DNA from: Gigaspora margarita
Lineage: Eukaryota; Glomeromycota; Glomeromycetes; Diversisporales; Gigasporaceae
DNA: 64,000 nucleotides
Assembly (NCBI GenBank): GCA_009809945.1
Contig: WTPW01000026.1
Location: 348,376 to 412,375 of the forward strand
Direction of reading: 5' to 3'
A program made the position numbers and the translations under genes. Within the stretch, counting starts at the first letter, position 1. The number at the start of each line of letters is the position of its first letter. This document shows positions 45,515 through 56,272 of this stretch, in pieces. The notes under the pieces were generated by a model. It did no database searches. It saw nothing but the letters and a program-made list of their open reading frames with translations, and was not told the origin of the DNA.

Positions 45515-46625
45515 CTATATTAGAATTTGGGGCAAAATTCCTATGATATTAACTATACGCTGGAATCTGAGCGGAGTCTAATGAATAGTAAATTTTTTAT
45601 CAAGCTAATAACTGAAGTCAATTAATTAAAAGTTGTAGAGCTCATTGAGACGCATCTAATGGTGGTTAGATTGTCCAAATCGGCCTAGTGGCTACAAAGA
45701 TATTGTTAAAAAATGATTGGACAGCTATATGTAAACTAGAGGTCTTAGCTGGGTTGGGTCTAACCCAACCCAACTTGGGTCTGACCCAACCCGCGTCAGG
45801 TCAGGTCAGATAAAATGTGGGTCAGGTTAGACCCAGGTCAGAGAAAACTTGGGTCAGGTCAGACACGAGTCAGATTATATTCAATGATTGCAAGAAGTTA
45901 CTACATAGTAAAGTCAAAATTTTACTATGTAAATCGATAAAACCTGCTTATATAAACTTGTTTGAAAGAACAAAAAGCATATACTCTAAAATTTTTATCC
46001 AAATTGGAGAACTTTTTATTAGTTGACATTTAATTTTTACATTCGTTGACATATTTTTTAAAAAGATTATGATTTTTTCGTTGAATATAAAAATTAAAAG
46101 TCAAATAATAATGGATAATCATTTCAGTGTATATGCATTTTAATCTCCCAAACAAGTTTACTTAAGCGGGCATTATCGATTTACATAGTAAAATTTAGAC
46201 TTTACTATGTAGCAACTATTATCGACCCGGGTTCAACCCAGGTTGGGTTGAGTTGGATCAGACCGGGTTAGGTTTGATATGAGGTGGGTCAGACCCAAGT
46301 CGCGTTTTGACCCAAGTGGGTCTAACCCAGGTCAGGCTCAAATCAGACCCAACCTGACCCATAAGACCCCTAATATAAACAAACTATTTGTTTACATTAA
46401 AATTTTATATAGTCAGCCAATGGTTTTTAGTGATAGCTCGCTAACGACAGTGCCTATTTGGATGATCTAACTACTATTAAATGTGTCTCAATAAGATCTA
46501 CAATTTTTATTTAATTGACTTTGGTTGTTAATTTAACAAAAAATTTACTTTTCATTGGACTCTGCTCAGATTCTAGCATATAATAAAAATTTATATTGTA
46601 CTTATCCCCAAAATTACTATTGTCC
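45515..46625. mobile_element. Foldback with ~200-nt arms, split by a hAT-like element
   Basis: Left arm words (TTTGGGGCAAAATTCCTAT, GGAATCTGAGCGGAGTC, AAGTCAATTAATTAAAAGTT, GAGACGCATCTAATGGTGGT) reappear inverted in 46373-46625, with about 75-80 percent identity by eye. The hAT-like element at 45737 sits in the loop. No frame spans the arms. Confidence 0.65.
45737..46372. mobile_element. hAT-like element with GGGTCAGGTCAGACCC subterminal repeats
   Basis: Termini TAGAGGTCTTAGCTGGG and the inverse of TAGGGGTCTTATGGGTCAGG. Flanks ATGTAAAC (45729-45736) and ATATAAAC (46373-46380) match at 7 of 8. Many short direct and inverted copies of GGGTCAGGTCAGA and TCTGACCCAACCC occupy both ends. An inner inverted pair (CTACATAGTAAAGTCAAAAT; TTTACTATGTAAATCGATAA) is mirrored near 46165-46210. 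The frames at 45817-46026 and 46279-46470 are repeat translations. Confidence 0.75.
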
Positions 46626-47097
46626 CAATAAAGTAATTTTGCAGATTATATTCAGATCTTCAATTAAGTAACTTTTAGTTGCTAATTAAATTACATGATG
46701 AAAAATGTAAGTTTCATAAATTGTCAGTTGTCTATAATTTTGATTATGAGACCACTTTTCATGTTTTAATAAAAAATTTTTTCAAAATTTTAATAATATA
46801 TATGCATTATTTTGTCTTAACTATGAGTAATATTATGTTTTATAGTTTTAATATGATTTTTCTAGTATTTGATTTTTTTTAGTATTTGATTTATTCAGTT
46901 ATATATCAAATTTATCCAATTGAAACCACAAAGAGAAATTTAGTAATTTCTTAAAAAATACTAGCTAATGCCTGCTTTAGATTAAAATAGTAATAGCCCT
47001 ACTAGTGCTCTATTTGAACAAGTATGAATACTCACTGTTGCCAATCTTCAATTAAAGTTTGATGCATCAGAAAAATTGAATAGTTTGGTATATTGTA
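46626..47097. other. Non-coding interval, nothing recognised
   Basis: AT-rich sequence. The plus frame at 46679-46882 has a Phe/Ile/Met-rich translation without a recognisable domain. Confidence 0.3.
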
Positions 47098-47157
47098 AGA
47101 CTGAAAATGTGACCTAATGCCGGCACCTGCACTTGTGCCCCAGGTATCGATGAATTT
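47098..47157 (+). repeat. ~60-bp direct repeat, left copy
   Basis: GGCACCTGCACTTGTGCCCC followed by AGGTATCGATGAAT recurs with about 80 percent identity at 51181-51240 (GGCACCTGCACTCAAGCCCT, then GGGTATCGATGAAT). The two bracket 4.1 kb of decayed coding-like DNA. Confidence 0.55.
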
Positions 47158-47700
47158 GGCTTTCCAGCCTGATTTCCCAAAAAATTCTAATCACATGATT
47201 TACCAATCTGGCTGATATTGATAATTGAACTGATATCAAGGATGTAAGTAATTATAATAATATTAAAGAAAATAATAATATAATAGATAATAATAATAAT
47301 AATGATATTAAGAATTTCAGTAACAGAAATGATTTCTTCAAAGGGGTTTACTTGAAACAATAACTATAAAAAAAGGATGTTTGGCCCTTCGAGAAATAAT
47401 ATTCAATTTTCACCTTTGCCTAAATAATACTATTATTATAAATGCTCTCTTATTGTCTTTGTTAAAATAATTCAACTACATATATTCAATACATATAACT
47501 TATACATTTGTTGAATTGCTATTACTAAACCTATATTTATATAAACTATTCTAAAACTCTGCCCAACCACTCAGCCAAATATAACATGCCTCTCTCGAAT
47601 AATTTCTCCAATACACCTTTTATTTTTGTTATAGAATCATATAGTCAGTGACCTAATTGCTGTGAATGATTGACTGACTAAAAATACTTTGCTGTTTTGT
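47158..47700. other. Non-coding interval with AAT microsatellite
   Basis: An AATAATAAT-type run occupies about 47255-47305. No gene is supportable. Confidence 0.4.
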
Positions 47701-50640
47701 ATGCCAAAACTCTAAAATAGAGAAGAGTTGCAAGAAAGTATAAGAAAGAAGACCCTATACTCAAAATTAGAAAAAGAAATTATATGTTTTATGAAACCTG
47801 AATGTAATAAAGTTAGAGAAAAAATGTGCATGGCAGTTTTCTATACTTACTCAAAAGCAAGCCAATGAAGTCCAAAAAATAATTTGTAGAGCTTTTGGAA
47901 GCTATTATATTAGTGAAAGACAAATTTCCCAGGTCCTAGAATTTGTGTTAAAAATGATCAAAGTAGTTATGAGTGAAGATAATAAAAACACAGAAGATGT
48001 TATATACTTATTACATCCATATATAAATGTATCAATTGAACCTGCACACTGCATGTTGTCCCATCTTGCATACCACAAAGACCACCTTTGAAAGACCTGA
48101 AAGAAGAAAAAAGCATATCTTGGCTTAATTTTCCAGTCACTAGAACCTTAATTGTTATTATTAAAAACAAAAGCTCTGCAGTTCCTGCATCAAGAGCCCT
48201 CCTAAGCCTTAATGAAAGAGACCTACTATAACCAAAGTTCTCAATGCTTATTATGTGTCAGAAGAATCATCCAATAGTACTGAACTTGGTTTGGAAAAAG
48301 GATAAGTGATTTGGAAATATACTTCAAAAAATTGACTACTGAATGTGACACTATTGTACAGAAGTGGGCTCTAAAAAATGTAAATATAGATATTAACTTG
48401 AGTAGGCAATATGATTCAAATATGCTTGAGAAGACAAAGGTAGAAAAAAACCTGAAGAAACACTTAATACCAGTTTTTGTAGTAAAAATAGAAAAAAGGA
48501 AGAAAAAGAGCTTGTATGCCTGCTTTTGTATCTCAAGATGCCTGACACCCTACTTTTCTGCAATTGGCTTCAATCTAGGCTCTGTCAAAACTACTTCAAA
48601 ATTGAAGTTGTATAACTTGACTTTAATGTGCTAGATATTAGGACCCATTGCTTCTCCCAAAAGTTGTGCCAAAAAGCCTGCACTATCTTCTTATGCCCAA
48701 GTAACAATGCCTATAAAAATTGTAATATCAGCACTACATATCTCTCTAACAGAGCTCTAGCACAAGAAAGAACTAGTTACTGAACTCCTTGATATCTATT
48801 TTACTTTAGAAGAAATTCTCAAAGGTGATAATGAAACTAACAAGTTGAAAGGGATAGAACTGGTATTGAAAAAGATACCATGTATAATCTAAAAGATGCT
48901 AATGAAGTTAATAAAGTTGTGGATAAAATATTGAGTGAAATGTTAGTCCATAACAGAAAAGAAGATAGTAAGCAACTAAATGATAGATTTGACAAAGTTT
49001 TAAAAAAGAGGACCTAGAGCATACTTGTGAGGTGTAAATAAAAAAGTTAGAGAATTTCAAGAGCCTGTTACATAGAACAAAGAAGAAATGAAAGGGCCTA
49101 CTAGATCAGGAATTGCTAAATCTAAAGAAGCTTCAAATATTGGTTGATATTAAAATAAAATCAGCATAAAAAGAAATAAAATGCTTGAAGGGTATTCAAG
49201 ACCTGTCAAATATAATAACTCTGATGGCCAATTTGATTCTAGTAGATTATGTTGTTGAAATACAATTGGTCTTGAAAAAACCTATAAAATTAAAGAAAAG
49301 GGGTTAATGTATTGTTAAGACAAATTGACAATAATTTGAACAAAAATAGAAGTGAAGAGGTTGTAAATAAAAAAGAAGAGCCAACAAAGATTAGCTAAAA
49401 TAAACTTTGATAATAAAAAATATAAACCACATGGGAAGAAATCACTAGTTATACTTTTCAAGAAACTCGTCTAACAAAAGACCTCCAAAGAATGAAGAGA
49501 GCAGAGATAAGCTGATGCCTCTTATAAGAATACTTCAGAATTTCTTTAAATCTTGAAGGAATGTACTTGGATTTGAAGAAAAGAACCTAGAAAGCGAAGT
49601 TAAAAATAAAAGAAGTACCCAGATAAATTTTCTTTTACTATTAAGACTAGGGTGATCGTAGATCATTTTTAATAGTGATCACATTGTAATCATATGAAAT
49701 CAGGTGATCAACCAATCAGAATTGTAAACAACATAGATCTGACCAATCAGAATTAGCAATTTTTGTGCTATCTAAGTAAATTTGGGTCTACCTAAGTTTT
49801 TTTTATCAATATACAAAGATAGATTTTTTTAAATGATATAGGTTTTAAAATTTTACTATAACAAATAGGAAACATCAAATTATATACCACAAAATTTTGG
49901 GGAATATTGACTATAATTCTAAAAAGTTTTATTAGAAGCATATATTTGATTTCTATATAAAATTTTCTAGTACCATGTAAATCATAGGAAAATTGATTTA
50001 TGTTCACCTTACCCTTAACAAAGTTACATATTGGAAAACAGTTCAAAAGAAAAAAGAAACACCCAAGTGAATATTGTTCTAAAATCCAAAGTTGGAATTC
50101 AAAAAGAAAAATATAAGGCATTATTTGCTATTAAGAAACATTCTGTCTTGGTGGTCATTATATAAATGGTAATATACAGATAAATAAACTTCATTACAAA
50201 ACAAAATTGAAAATAAAACTGATAAATGTACCTGAACTAAAAATAGATCCAATATTAGTAAATACTGAAAAGCTAATGTGATAGATTATGCTAAAAAATC
50301 TGAGTTGAAAAAGATAATCATAAAATATCCAAAGATTATGAAAGACCTACCAAAATGAGCCTTAACAATGAAGTGAAAAATTTCAAACATTGCAATAAAG
50401 GTAAAATCAGATCCAAGAAAGCAAATGTAAAGCACCTATTTGTTATCAAGAATCTGCAACTATAAATGATGACGATGGAATAAACAACCTCAAATAGTGC
50501 AACAAAAAGTGATCTGAAATTTGTATGAAAATAATAAACACAAAGCATCTGCCCTAGAAGGTCTTAGTAAAGCCTACAAACATTGAATAGAAAAGGCAAT
50601 TGAATGCAAAAGAATTATTTACAAAAAAATAGAAATCCTC
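47701..50640 (+). pseudogene. Decayed coding-like region, family uncertain
   Basis: The plus strand shows protein-like stretches scattered over several frames and broken by stops. Examples are QESIRKKTLYSKLEKEIMCF and KPECNKVREKMCMAVF (about 47730-47840), EVQKIICRAFGSYYISERQ and HPYINVSIEPAHCMLSHLAY (about 47870-48080), and the 107-codon frame 48311-48634 (EIYFKKLTTECDTIVQKWAL). The final part has APICYQESATINDDDGINNL (about 50430-50490), which resembles a degenerate Sel1-like repeat (AFxxYQKSAEMGDxxGxxNLG), and a weaker similar stretch lies near 50120. Sel1-like repeat proteins are abundant in Glomeromycotina, so a decayed member is possible. The N-terminal parts are not recognised. No functional gene model can be built. 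Confidence 0.35.
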
Positions 50641-50842
50641 TGAGTCTTACCAATATGTTTTTACAAACTTAAATCTTCAATCCAGAAGGAAAGCCTATGC
50701 AAATAAAGAGTTTGATATAAAGATTATACTCAATTTCTAATTATACAATGCTATAAGCAACAGTTACAGCAGTGAACCAAAATAGAAAGGTCCCTATTAT
50801 GTACATAATTAGTTGTCTAATAAAGTCTTTAGGCTATATATA
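50641..50842. other. Flank of decayed region
   Basis: Continues as stop-rich coding-like sequence (NLQSRRKAYANKEFDIKI, about 50675-50735), then AT-rich DNA. Confidence 0.3.
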
Positions 50843-51017
50843 CAGTATAACCCTGCAATAGTCACATTCGCATTAGTCACAATCTCACTATAGTCCCCTC
50901 AATTCTTCTATTTAACTATATATATTATATATAAATTCTTGCCCACTTTAGTCACAATATTGCAATAGGCACATAGAATATCTGATTTTGGCATGTGACT
51001 ATTGCGGGGTTATACTG
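50843..51017. mobile_element. Pogo/Tc1-like MITE, CAGTATAACCCCGCAATAG family, copy 2
   Basis: Termini CAGTATAACCCTGCAATAGT and the inverse of CAGTATAACCCCGCAATAGT, flanked by TA on both sides (50841-50842 and 51018-51019). About 85-90 percent identical by eye to 25098-25270, in the same orientation. Confidence 0.85.
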
Positions 51018-51180
51018 TATTAGTTGTAACTGCACTGATCATCATATGACTATATCATAACTGAATTGAAAAATCTAGATTAACCTTTGACTAAGCAATA
51101 AAGCTCTAACTCCCATTATCAATCCTATACTCTATATGAATTTTTATACCTAGAAGGTATAATAAGCCAGTGAAGAATAT

Positions 51181-51240
51181 AAGACCAGAAATGTAACCTG
51201 ATACAGGCACCTGCACTCAAGCCCTGGGTATCGATGAATA
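51181..51240 (+). repeat. ~60-bp direct repeat, right copy
   Basis: Partner of 47098-47157. It begins at about TAAGACCAGAAATGTAACCT and ends at GGTATCGATGAATA. Confidence 0.55.
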
Positions 51241-51272
51241 TGAACTTCAGTTTGGGAATATACTATATTTGG

Positions 51273-51548
51273 AGGATGTCTAAAGCAGGGGCAATTCATA
51301 TTTTTTAATAATTTTCTTGATTAACTTTAGGGTTAGAGTCATCTTATATTAGGGTTAGGTTGGTTTTAGATAGTTATATATAATTATAATTGCCTTCCCA
51401 ATATTTTTATTTAACCTATCTGAGGTAGGTTAGACTACTATTTTTTGTATTTTTTAGGTTTTTCATTTTTTGCTTCGCCAGTGATCTTCAAAATTCTGTA
51501 ATTTGATTGGCTGTGATCACATAAATTTGCTTCTGCTTTAGATAACCC
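51273..51548. mobile_element. MITE with perfect 9-bp TSD (Mutator-like)
   Basis: TATATTTGG is repeated exactly at 51264-51272 and 51549-51557. Termini are AGGATGTCTAAAGCAGGGGC and the inverse of GGGTTATCTAAAGCAGAAGC. A 9-bp duplication fits the Mutator superfamily. The interior includes TTAGGGTTAG words and no coding sequence. Confidence 0.75.
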
Positions 51549-51557
51549 TATATTTGG

Positions 51558-53085
51558 TTATTGCAAATCATACTTTATTTAGTAATGATTATCTATTGGG
51601 TTGTTTTCTAGATTATTCCAATGCTAACTAAGTGACCAATAAAATTAAGTTAAATACTGCCTTGTGTAGCTTCAGTAATTGCTACTATACAATTTTTTTT
51701 AAAAAAAAATTTTCTTACAATAATTAATAAATAGCCTCAAATCAAGTATCACAAAGTGCAACTAGCAAATTCTAACTAGCAAAATAAATAAAAAAAAAGT
51801 GCATTGAGTATAACTTATATCTTTGTATATATCAGTTAGCACTTTATTATATGCTATCCAACTTGGTAAAATTTTAATAAGCTATTACAAATATAGTTGA
51901 TTTCAATTTAAAACTGCTTTTATTAAATAAAAAAAAATAAAAAAATACAAAATAAAATCATTACAAAAAAAGATTCATATTGCTACATTGTGCAATTGTA
52001 ATAGAGCCATACTGCCAGATGCTACCATACTTGTAAACTGAATAATACCTAGGCAATTAAATGCTCTATATTCATCCTTTTAAACACCAATACCATTATG
52101 ATAACAAAAATCAACATTAAATGCTCTATTAGTATGTCTTAGCTAATATTAATAAATGAATGTTTAACTTTTCAAGACAGAAAATTCTGTAGATGTACTT
52201 CAAACTGTCATTTGTTATGAGCACTAAATTTGTGTAATCAAGAATAAAGACAAAACCAATTTCATTTTATAGTGACAATCGAGACCAATTTTTTATTTAA
52301 ATAGTTATCTATACAAATTTTTGATAATATTTGAATGCCCTTTCTAACTTCAAATATATCATCTTATGAGAAAACATAACATAAAATAATAGTAATAATA
52401 ACATGCTATTTGCTACACTTCCAACCCTGCTAATATTACTAGTTCAGACACTTTGTACTTGAATGCCTTGTGGTTAATTTTAGAATGATCAAGTATAATT
52501 GCAGAACTACTTTAATTGTATGTTTGAATTCAAAATGAGGTTCCAAGTTAGAAGTAATGCGTTAACCTTAATTAAAGAGAACCTGAAATAAGCAATTGCA
52601 AATTGAATGAATTCTCTTTTCAAAATTTAGTAATACAAACCAGTAAACCCTTCGCATTCTTTCTTGTTGAATAGCACTTTGAAAGTGATAGATCGATACT
52701 CCTAAATACAATAAACAAATAAAGGAATAAATATATTGTAGTAACTACTATGATAATGATAAAATGAATAAAATGCTATTAATAATAATTGGAATCTAAA
52801 ACAAAAATTATCATATGATTAGATTATGGCTTTATAATAAAATCATACATTCACATAATACTAAAAGTAATACTGCTTTGCTAAAGATTGAGAAGTTATG
52901 AATATTAGATTTTAATAGAACTATGCTAAGCTTGCAAAATTCTAAAATAATATGAAGATAAAATATTAGTAATATAAACTCCAATAGAAACAAACAAAAC
53001 CTAAAATATATTAAATACTTATCCATATTATATAGCTTGATAAAAATGATTTAATAAAATTCCAATAAGTATATATGCTCTGGGT
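51558..53085. other. Gene-free interval, nothing recognised
   Basis: AT-rich DNA. The minus frame 52832-53026 is hydrophobic without a recognised domain. No repeat boundary was found. Confidence 0.35.
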
Positions 53086-53211
53086 GTTCAAAAGTTACTA
53101 TACACTCCTTTTTTTTAAGTGACCCTGTATATCAAGATCAAGATAATTAATTATCTTGATCTTGATATATAGGGCCATTTAAAAAAGAGGAGTGAATAGT
53201 GACTTTTGAAC
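53086..53211. mobile_element. Near-perfect 126-bp palindrome (hairpin MITE)
   Basis: GTTCAAAAGTTACTATACAC and TCC at the left are mirrored by GGAGTGAATAGTGACTTTTG and AAC. The centre ATCAAGATCAAGATAATT is followed directly by its own inverse AATTATCTTGATCTTGAT. It is palindromic almost throughout, so it would extrude readily. Confidence 0.8.
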
Positions 53212-53249
53212 TAGGGTAAATTTCTAGATAAGAACCATATAAAATTACA

Positions 53250-54480
53250 GTTGCTATTAATCTGTTTCAAAATTTTCTGAACAATCTTGATCATTAAACA
53301 CATGATCTGCATCAAATAAGCATCTAACTTCTTGTAGTATTTCTAGCAATTCTTTTCAACTTTTTGATTTTATCTAGAGTATTTCTTTCAGGCACTTTTA
53401 CCAAGCTGTTCAAGAAGAACTTCTATCTTAATTAAAATATCTTCTTTCTTTATATTTTTTCATTATTCTGAGCATCAGCCTCTTGTTTCATAATCAGTAT
53501 TTGACTAAATGAAATGAATTATTTTTATTAGTAAATATTTCTATAATAAACTTCTATCAAGCTATTTTTGCAGAAGATGTAAAATCTTTTAAATTTTTAT
53601 CTAATTTGTATTCTTTGTATAAACTTTAGCAAATATCTCTTGAGTTTATTTGGTCTACAAATTTTAAGACTTCACAGAAGAATGCAAAATCTTTGATATT
53701 CCATAATTGAATCTGGTTGAGTTTTTGGCTCTGACAATTGACAATCATTATATCTGATTATATAAACAAGTTATTTCTAATCTAAATGGGCTATTAGGTT
53801 TAAATTTAATAATTAATTAACTAATTAGAGTCACTTTATCTTGAAAAATTTTTAAAGTTATGTGCTGTAATCTTCCAATAATAATCTTGTAGAATAGGAG
53901 ATATTAAAGCTTTTAAAGCTTAATTTATTTTTTCCATAATTGCATCTAGTCCCTAATATTGTTCATAAGTTCCAGATCAAGAAACAACACAATTTTTTCT
54001 ATAATATCATGTATTTTAGAGTAAAGTTGCATTAATTGAACCTCATTAGCAACTTCTATTAGACAGTAAATAGGATAACATCTCACAGACTAAATAGGTA
54101 AAATGCACTTTTTATAGCTCTTTTCAAAACTGGATAGTTGAATCTTATGGCCTTCTAAAAATTGGCGATTGCTTGAAGGTATACAAATGTCTATTATTAT
54201 GACAAGAAAAAATTCTGTTAACAAATAATATCATAAAAAAATAAAATAACTAGCATTGATCTGCTCATATTTTATATGATAAAGCAAATCTTGCTGTTCT
54301 TTAAACCAAGCAAGATATCCCTCAACTAATAGGTTTGGATAATATTTTATATATAACTACAAAGATCTATAGCCATTGCTTGCTAATATATAACACAAAT
54401 AGAATCCCAAGACTTATGATAAGCAGCACATTTTTTAAAATATGCAGTTGATTTTCACTTCGATAACCTTGGCAAATTGC
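53250..54480 (-). pseudogene. Decayed coding-like region, unidentified
   Basis: The minus strand shows protein-like fragments in changing frames: YYPNLLVEGYLAWFKEQQDL followed by LYHIKYEQINAS (about 54340-54250), a stretch like AAYHKSWDSICVIY (about 54430-54390), and KQEADAQNNEKI with a Lys/Glu-rich, coiled-coil-like region (about 53500-53330). Stops and shifts prevent any intact model. I do not recognise the family. Confidence 0.3.
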
Positions 54481-56272
54481 GAATCACCTAAGATCTATTT
54501 CTCTAATAAAAAATAAATTAAATCAATTTTTTTTAAAAAAAAATAAAAGTAAACATGCCAAAATAAAAAATAATATGCTAATTATCAAAGGGTGGCGCAT
54601 CAGCATGTTATTTCAAACAAAGTAATTCTGGTCATTTGTCTTTATAATAAAGTTTAGAATTAAATTAGGATTAGTGAATTATTAAAAAAAAACTTGGTAA
54701 AATGAGCTATTAGTAAAATAATTGTTGGTAAAATATACATGTAGTGAATTAATTATTAGTAAAACAAGGATTGGTAACTTGATTGTATAGATAGGCAAAG
54801 TAATTTTGTAAGTAATAATCATCTATGGCTTATCCTTACTTAATATTAATAATATTATAGCTGCTTTTATAAATCCTAGAACAACTAATAAAATTATTTT
54901 GGCTGAATTCAATAAGTTTTTGAATTTTGTATTATTGAATTACTGTAATGCCAAAATCTAACTCCAATAACACCAAATTCCAAAACTTATCAAATTTAGC
55001 TATATAATTTTGAAATATCTTGTCATAAAATAGAAGCAAAGAACATGGGTCAAATTCTTTAAATAAGCATTTCACTAGAAATTCCAGGAGTAACATTTTG
55101 GATAACATATACTAAAAAGATTGCTATAAAAAATGCAAAAAGAATAAGAGCCCAGAAAGTTTCATGACTTTTTTATCAGTTGTCCTAGAATTTATAAAAA
55201 CAGCTTGTTTTTTCGTGAATTATAATGAAATCAGATTAAAACAAAATATGAGGTTTTATATAACTCTCTGAAATCCACTTATACTTGTTCAATATAAACT
55301 CTACTCTAAAACCCTAATCCTAAAATATGTACCCAAAAAACTTTTATTTTTTGGTGGCTTATAAATTTTTTTATCTTATTTTAATCCAATTTTATTTTAA
55401 TCTGTCATATACATATAAAACACAAACTTTTACAGATGGGTCTCCAAAATTCTGGATAGAAAAATTATGGGCCACAGTTGATCTTTAAAAAGTGTGAACT
55501 AGTTAACCAGACTAGTCAGAATCATGGTCACTGGATTGAAATTGATTAATTCTGTTCCAAGATTATCTAATAAATCATACCTATTCATTAAGTAAAAATG
55601 TCTAGCTGATAATTTTGTTATAGAACCTGCAACAACTAGGGCTAAATGTTGACCTAGATCTGATGCATCCAACCTTGAAATTGGAGCAGCCCTGTAAAAA
55701 TTATAAAATACATAATAGTCAGAGATGAGTGATCTAATTAAGATTGGATAAAAAATTGTGGCTAAGAATAAAATTAATGTAAAAATACTTATTACTAGTG
55801 CAATGGATGGTGCTTACGCGCTACCCTCCTGATAATTTATTTTTACTTGCATGTACGTGCATACATACATAAAAGTATTTTTATGCGAATTGCTATGTTT
55901 TTAGATACCAAGTATTTATAATTAATAAAATAAGTAAGTATTGTCAGTTCACGAAATAAATTATTTATTTAAAAAAATTTACCCAGGTAATATTATAAAC
56001 AGAAAAAAGTCATAATTTGCTTTCTAAAGTTAATTTATTACATACAATGTATTATAGTAAATTTGTTGCAAATAGAAATAGAATTAAATTTAAGACAGAA
56101 TTCACTTAGATTGGGATATGACAACTTTATTTAGAATTAGTTATTCTAAATCTAATTTAATAATTTAAAAATGGTCTACTACTTACAATACATGGGTGGA
56201 TATAGTAAATAAGTTTAAAGAAGGCATTAAAAAAAGTAATAAATATGAAGATAGTAATTATAGTTGATGTAT
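54481..56272. other. Gene-free interval, 3' flank of the split gene
   Basis: Contains TTAGTAAAATAATTGTTGGT-type words (54660-54790) like those at 2490-2790, in one orientation. GCATGTACGTGCATACATAC lies at 55851-55870. No gene was recognised. Confidence 0.35.

Noticed and set aside
45817-46470. Two frames inside the hAT-like element at 45737
   Set aside because: Translations of GGGTCAGGTCAGACCC subterminal repeats.
47098-51240. LTR retrotransposon bounded by the 60-bp direct repeats
   Set aside because: Repeats are too short and diverged, and no primer-binding site, polypurine tract, reverse transcriptase or integrase motif is visible.
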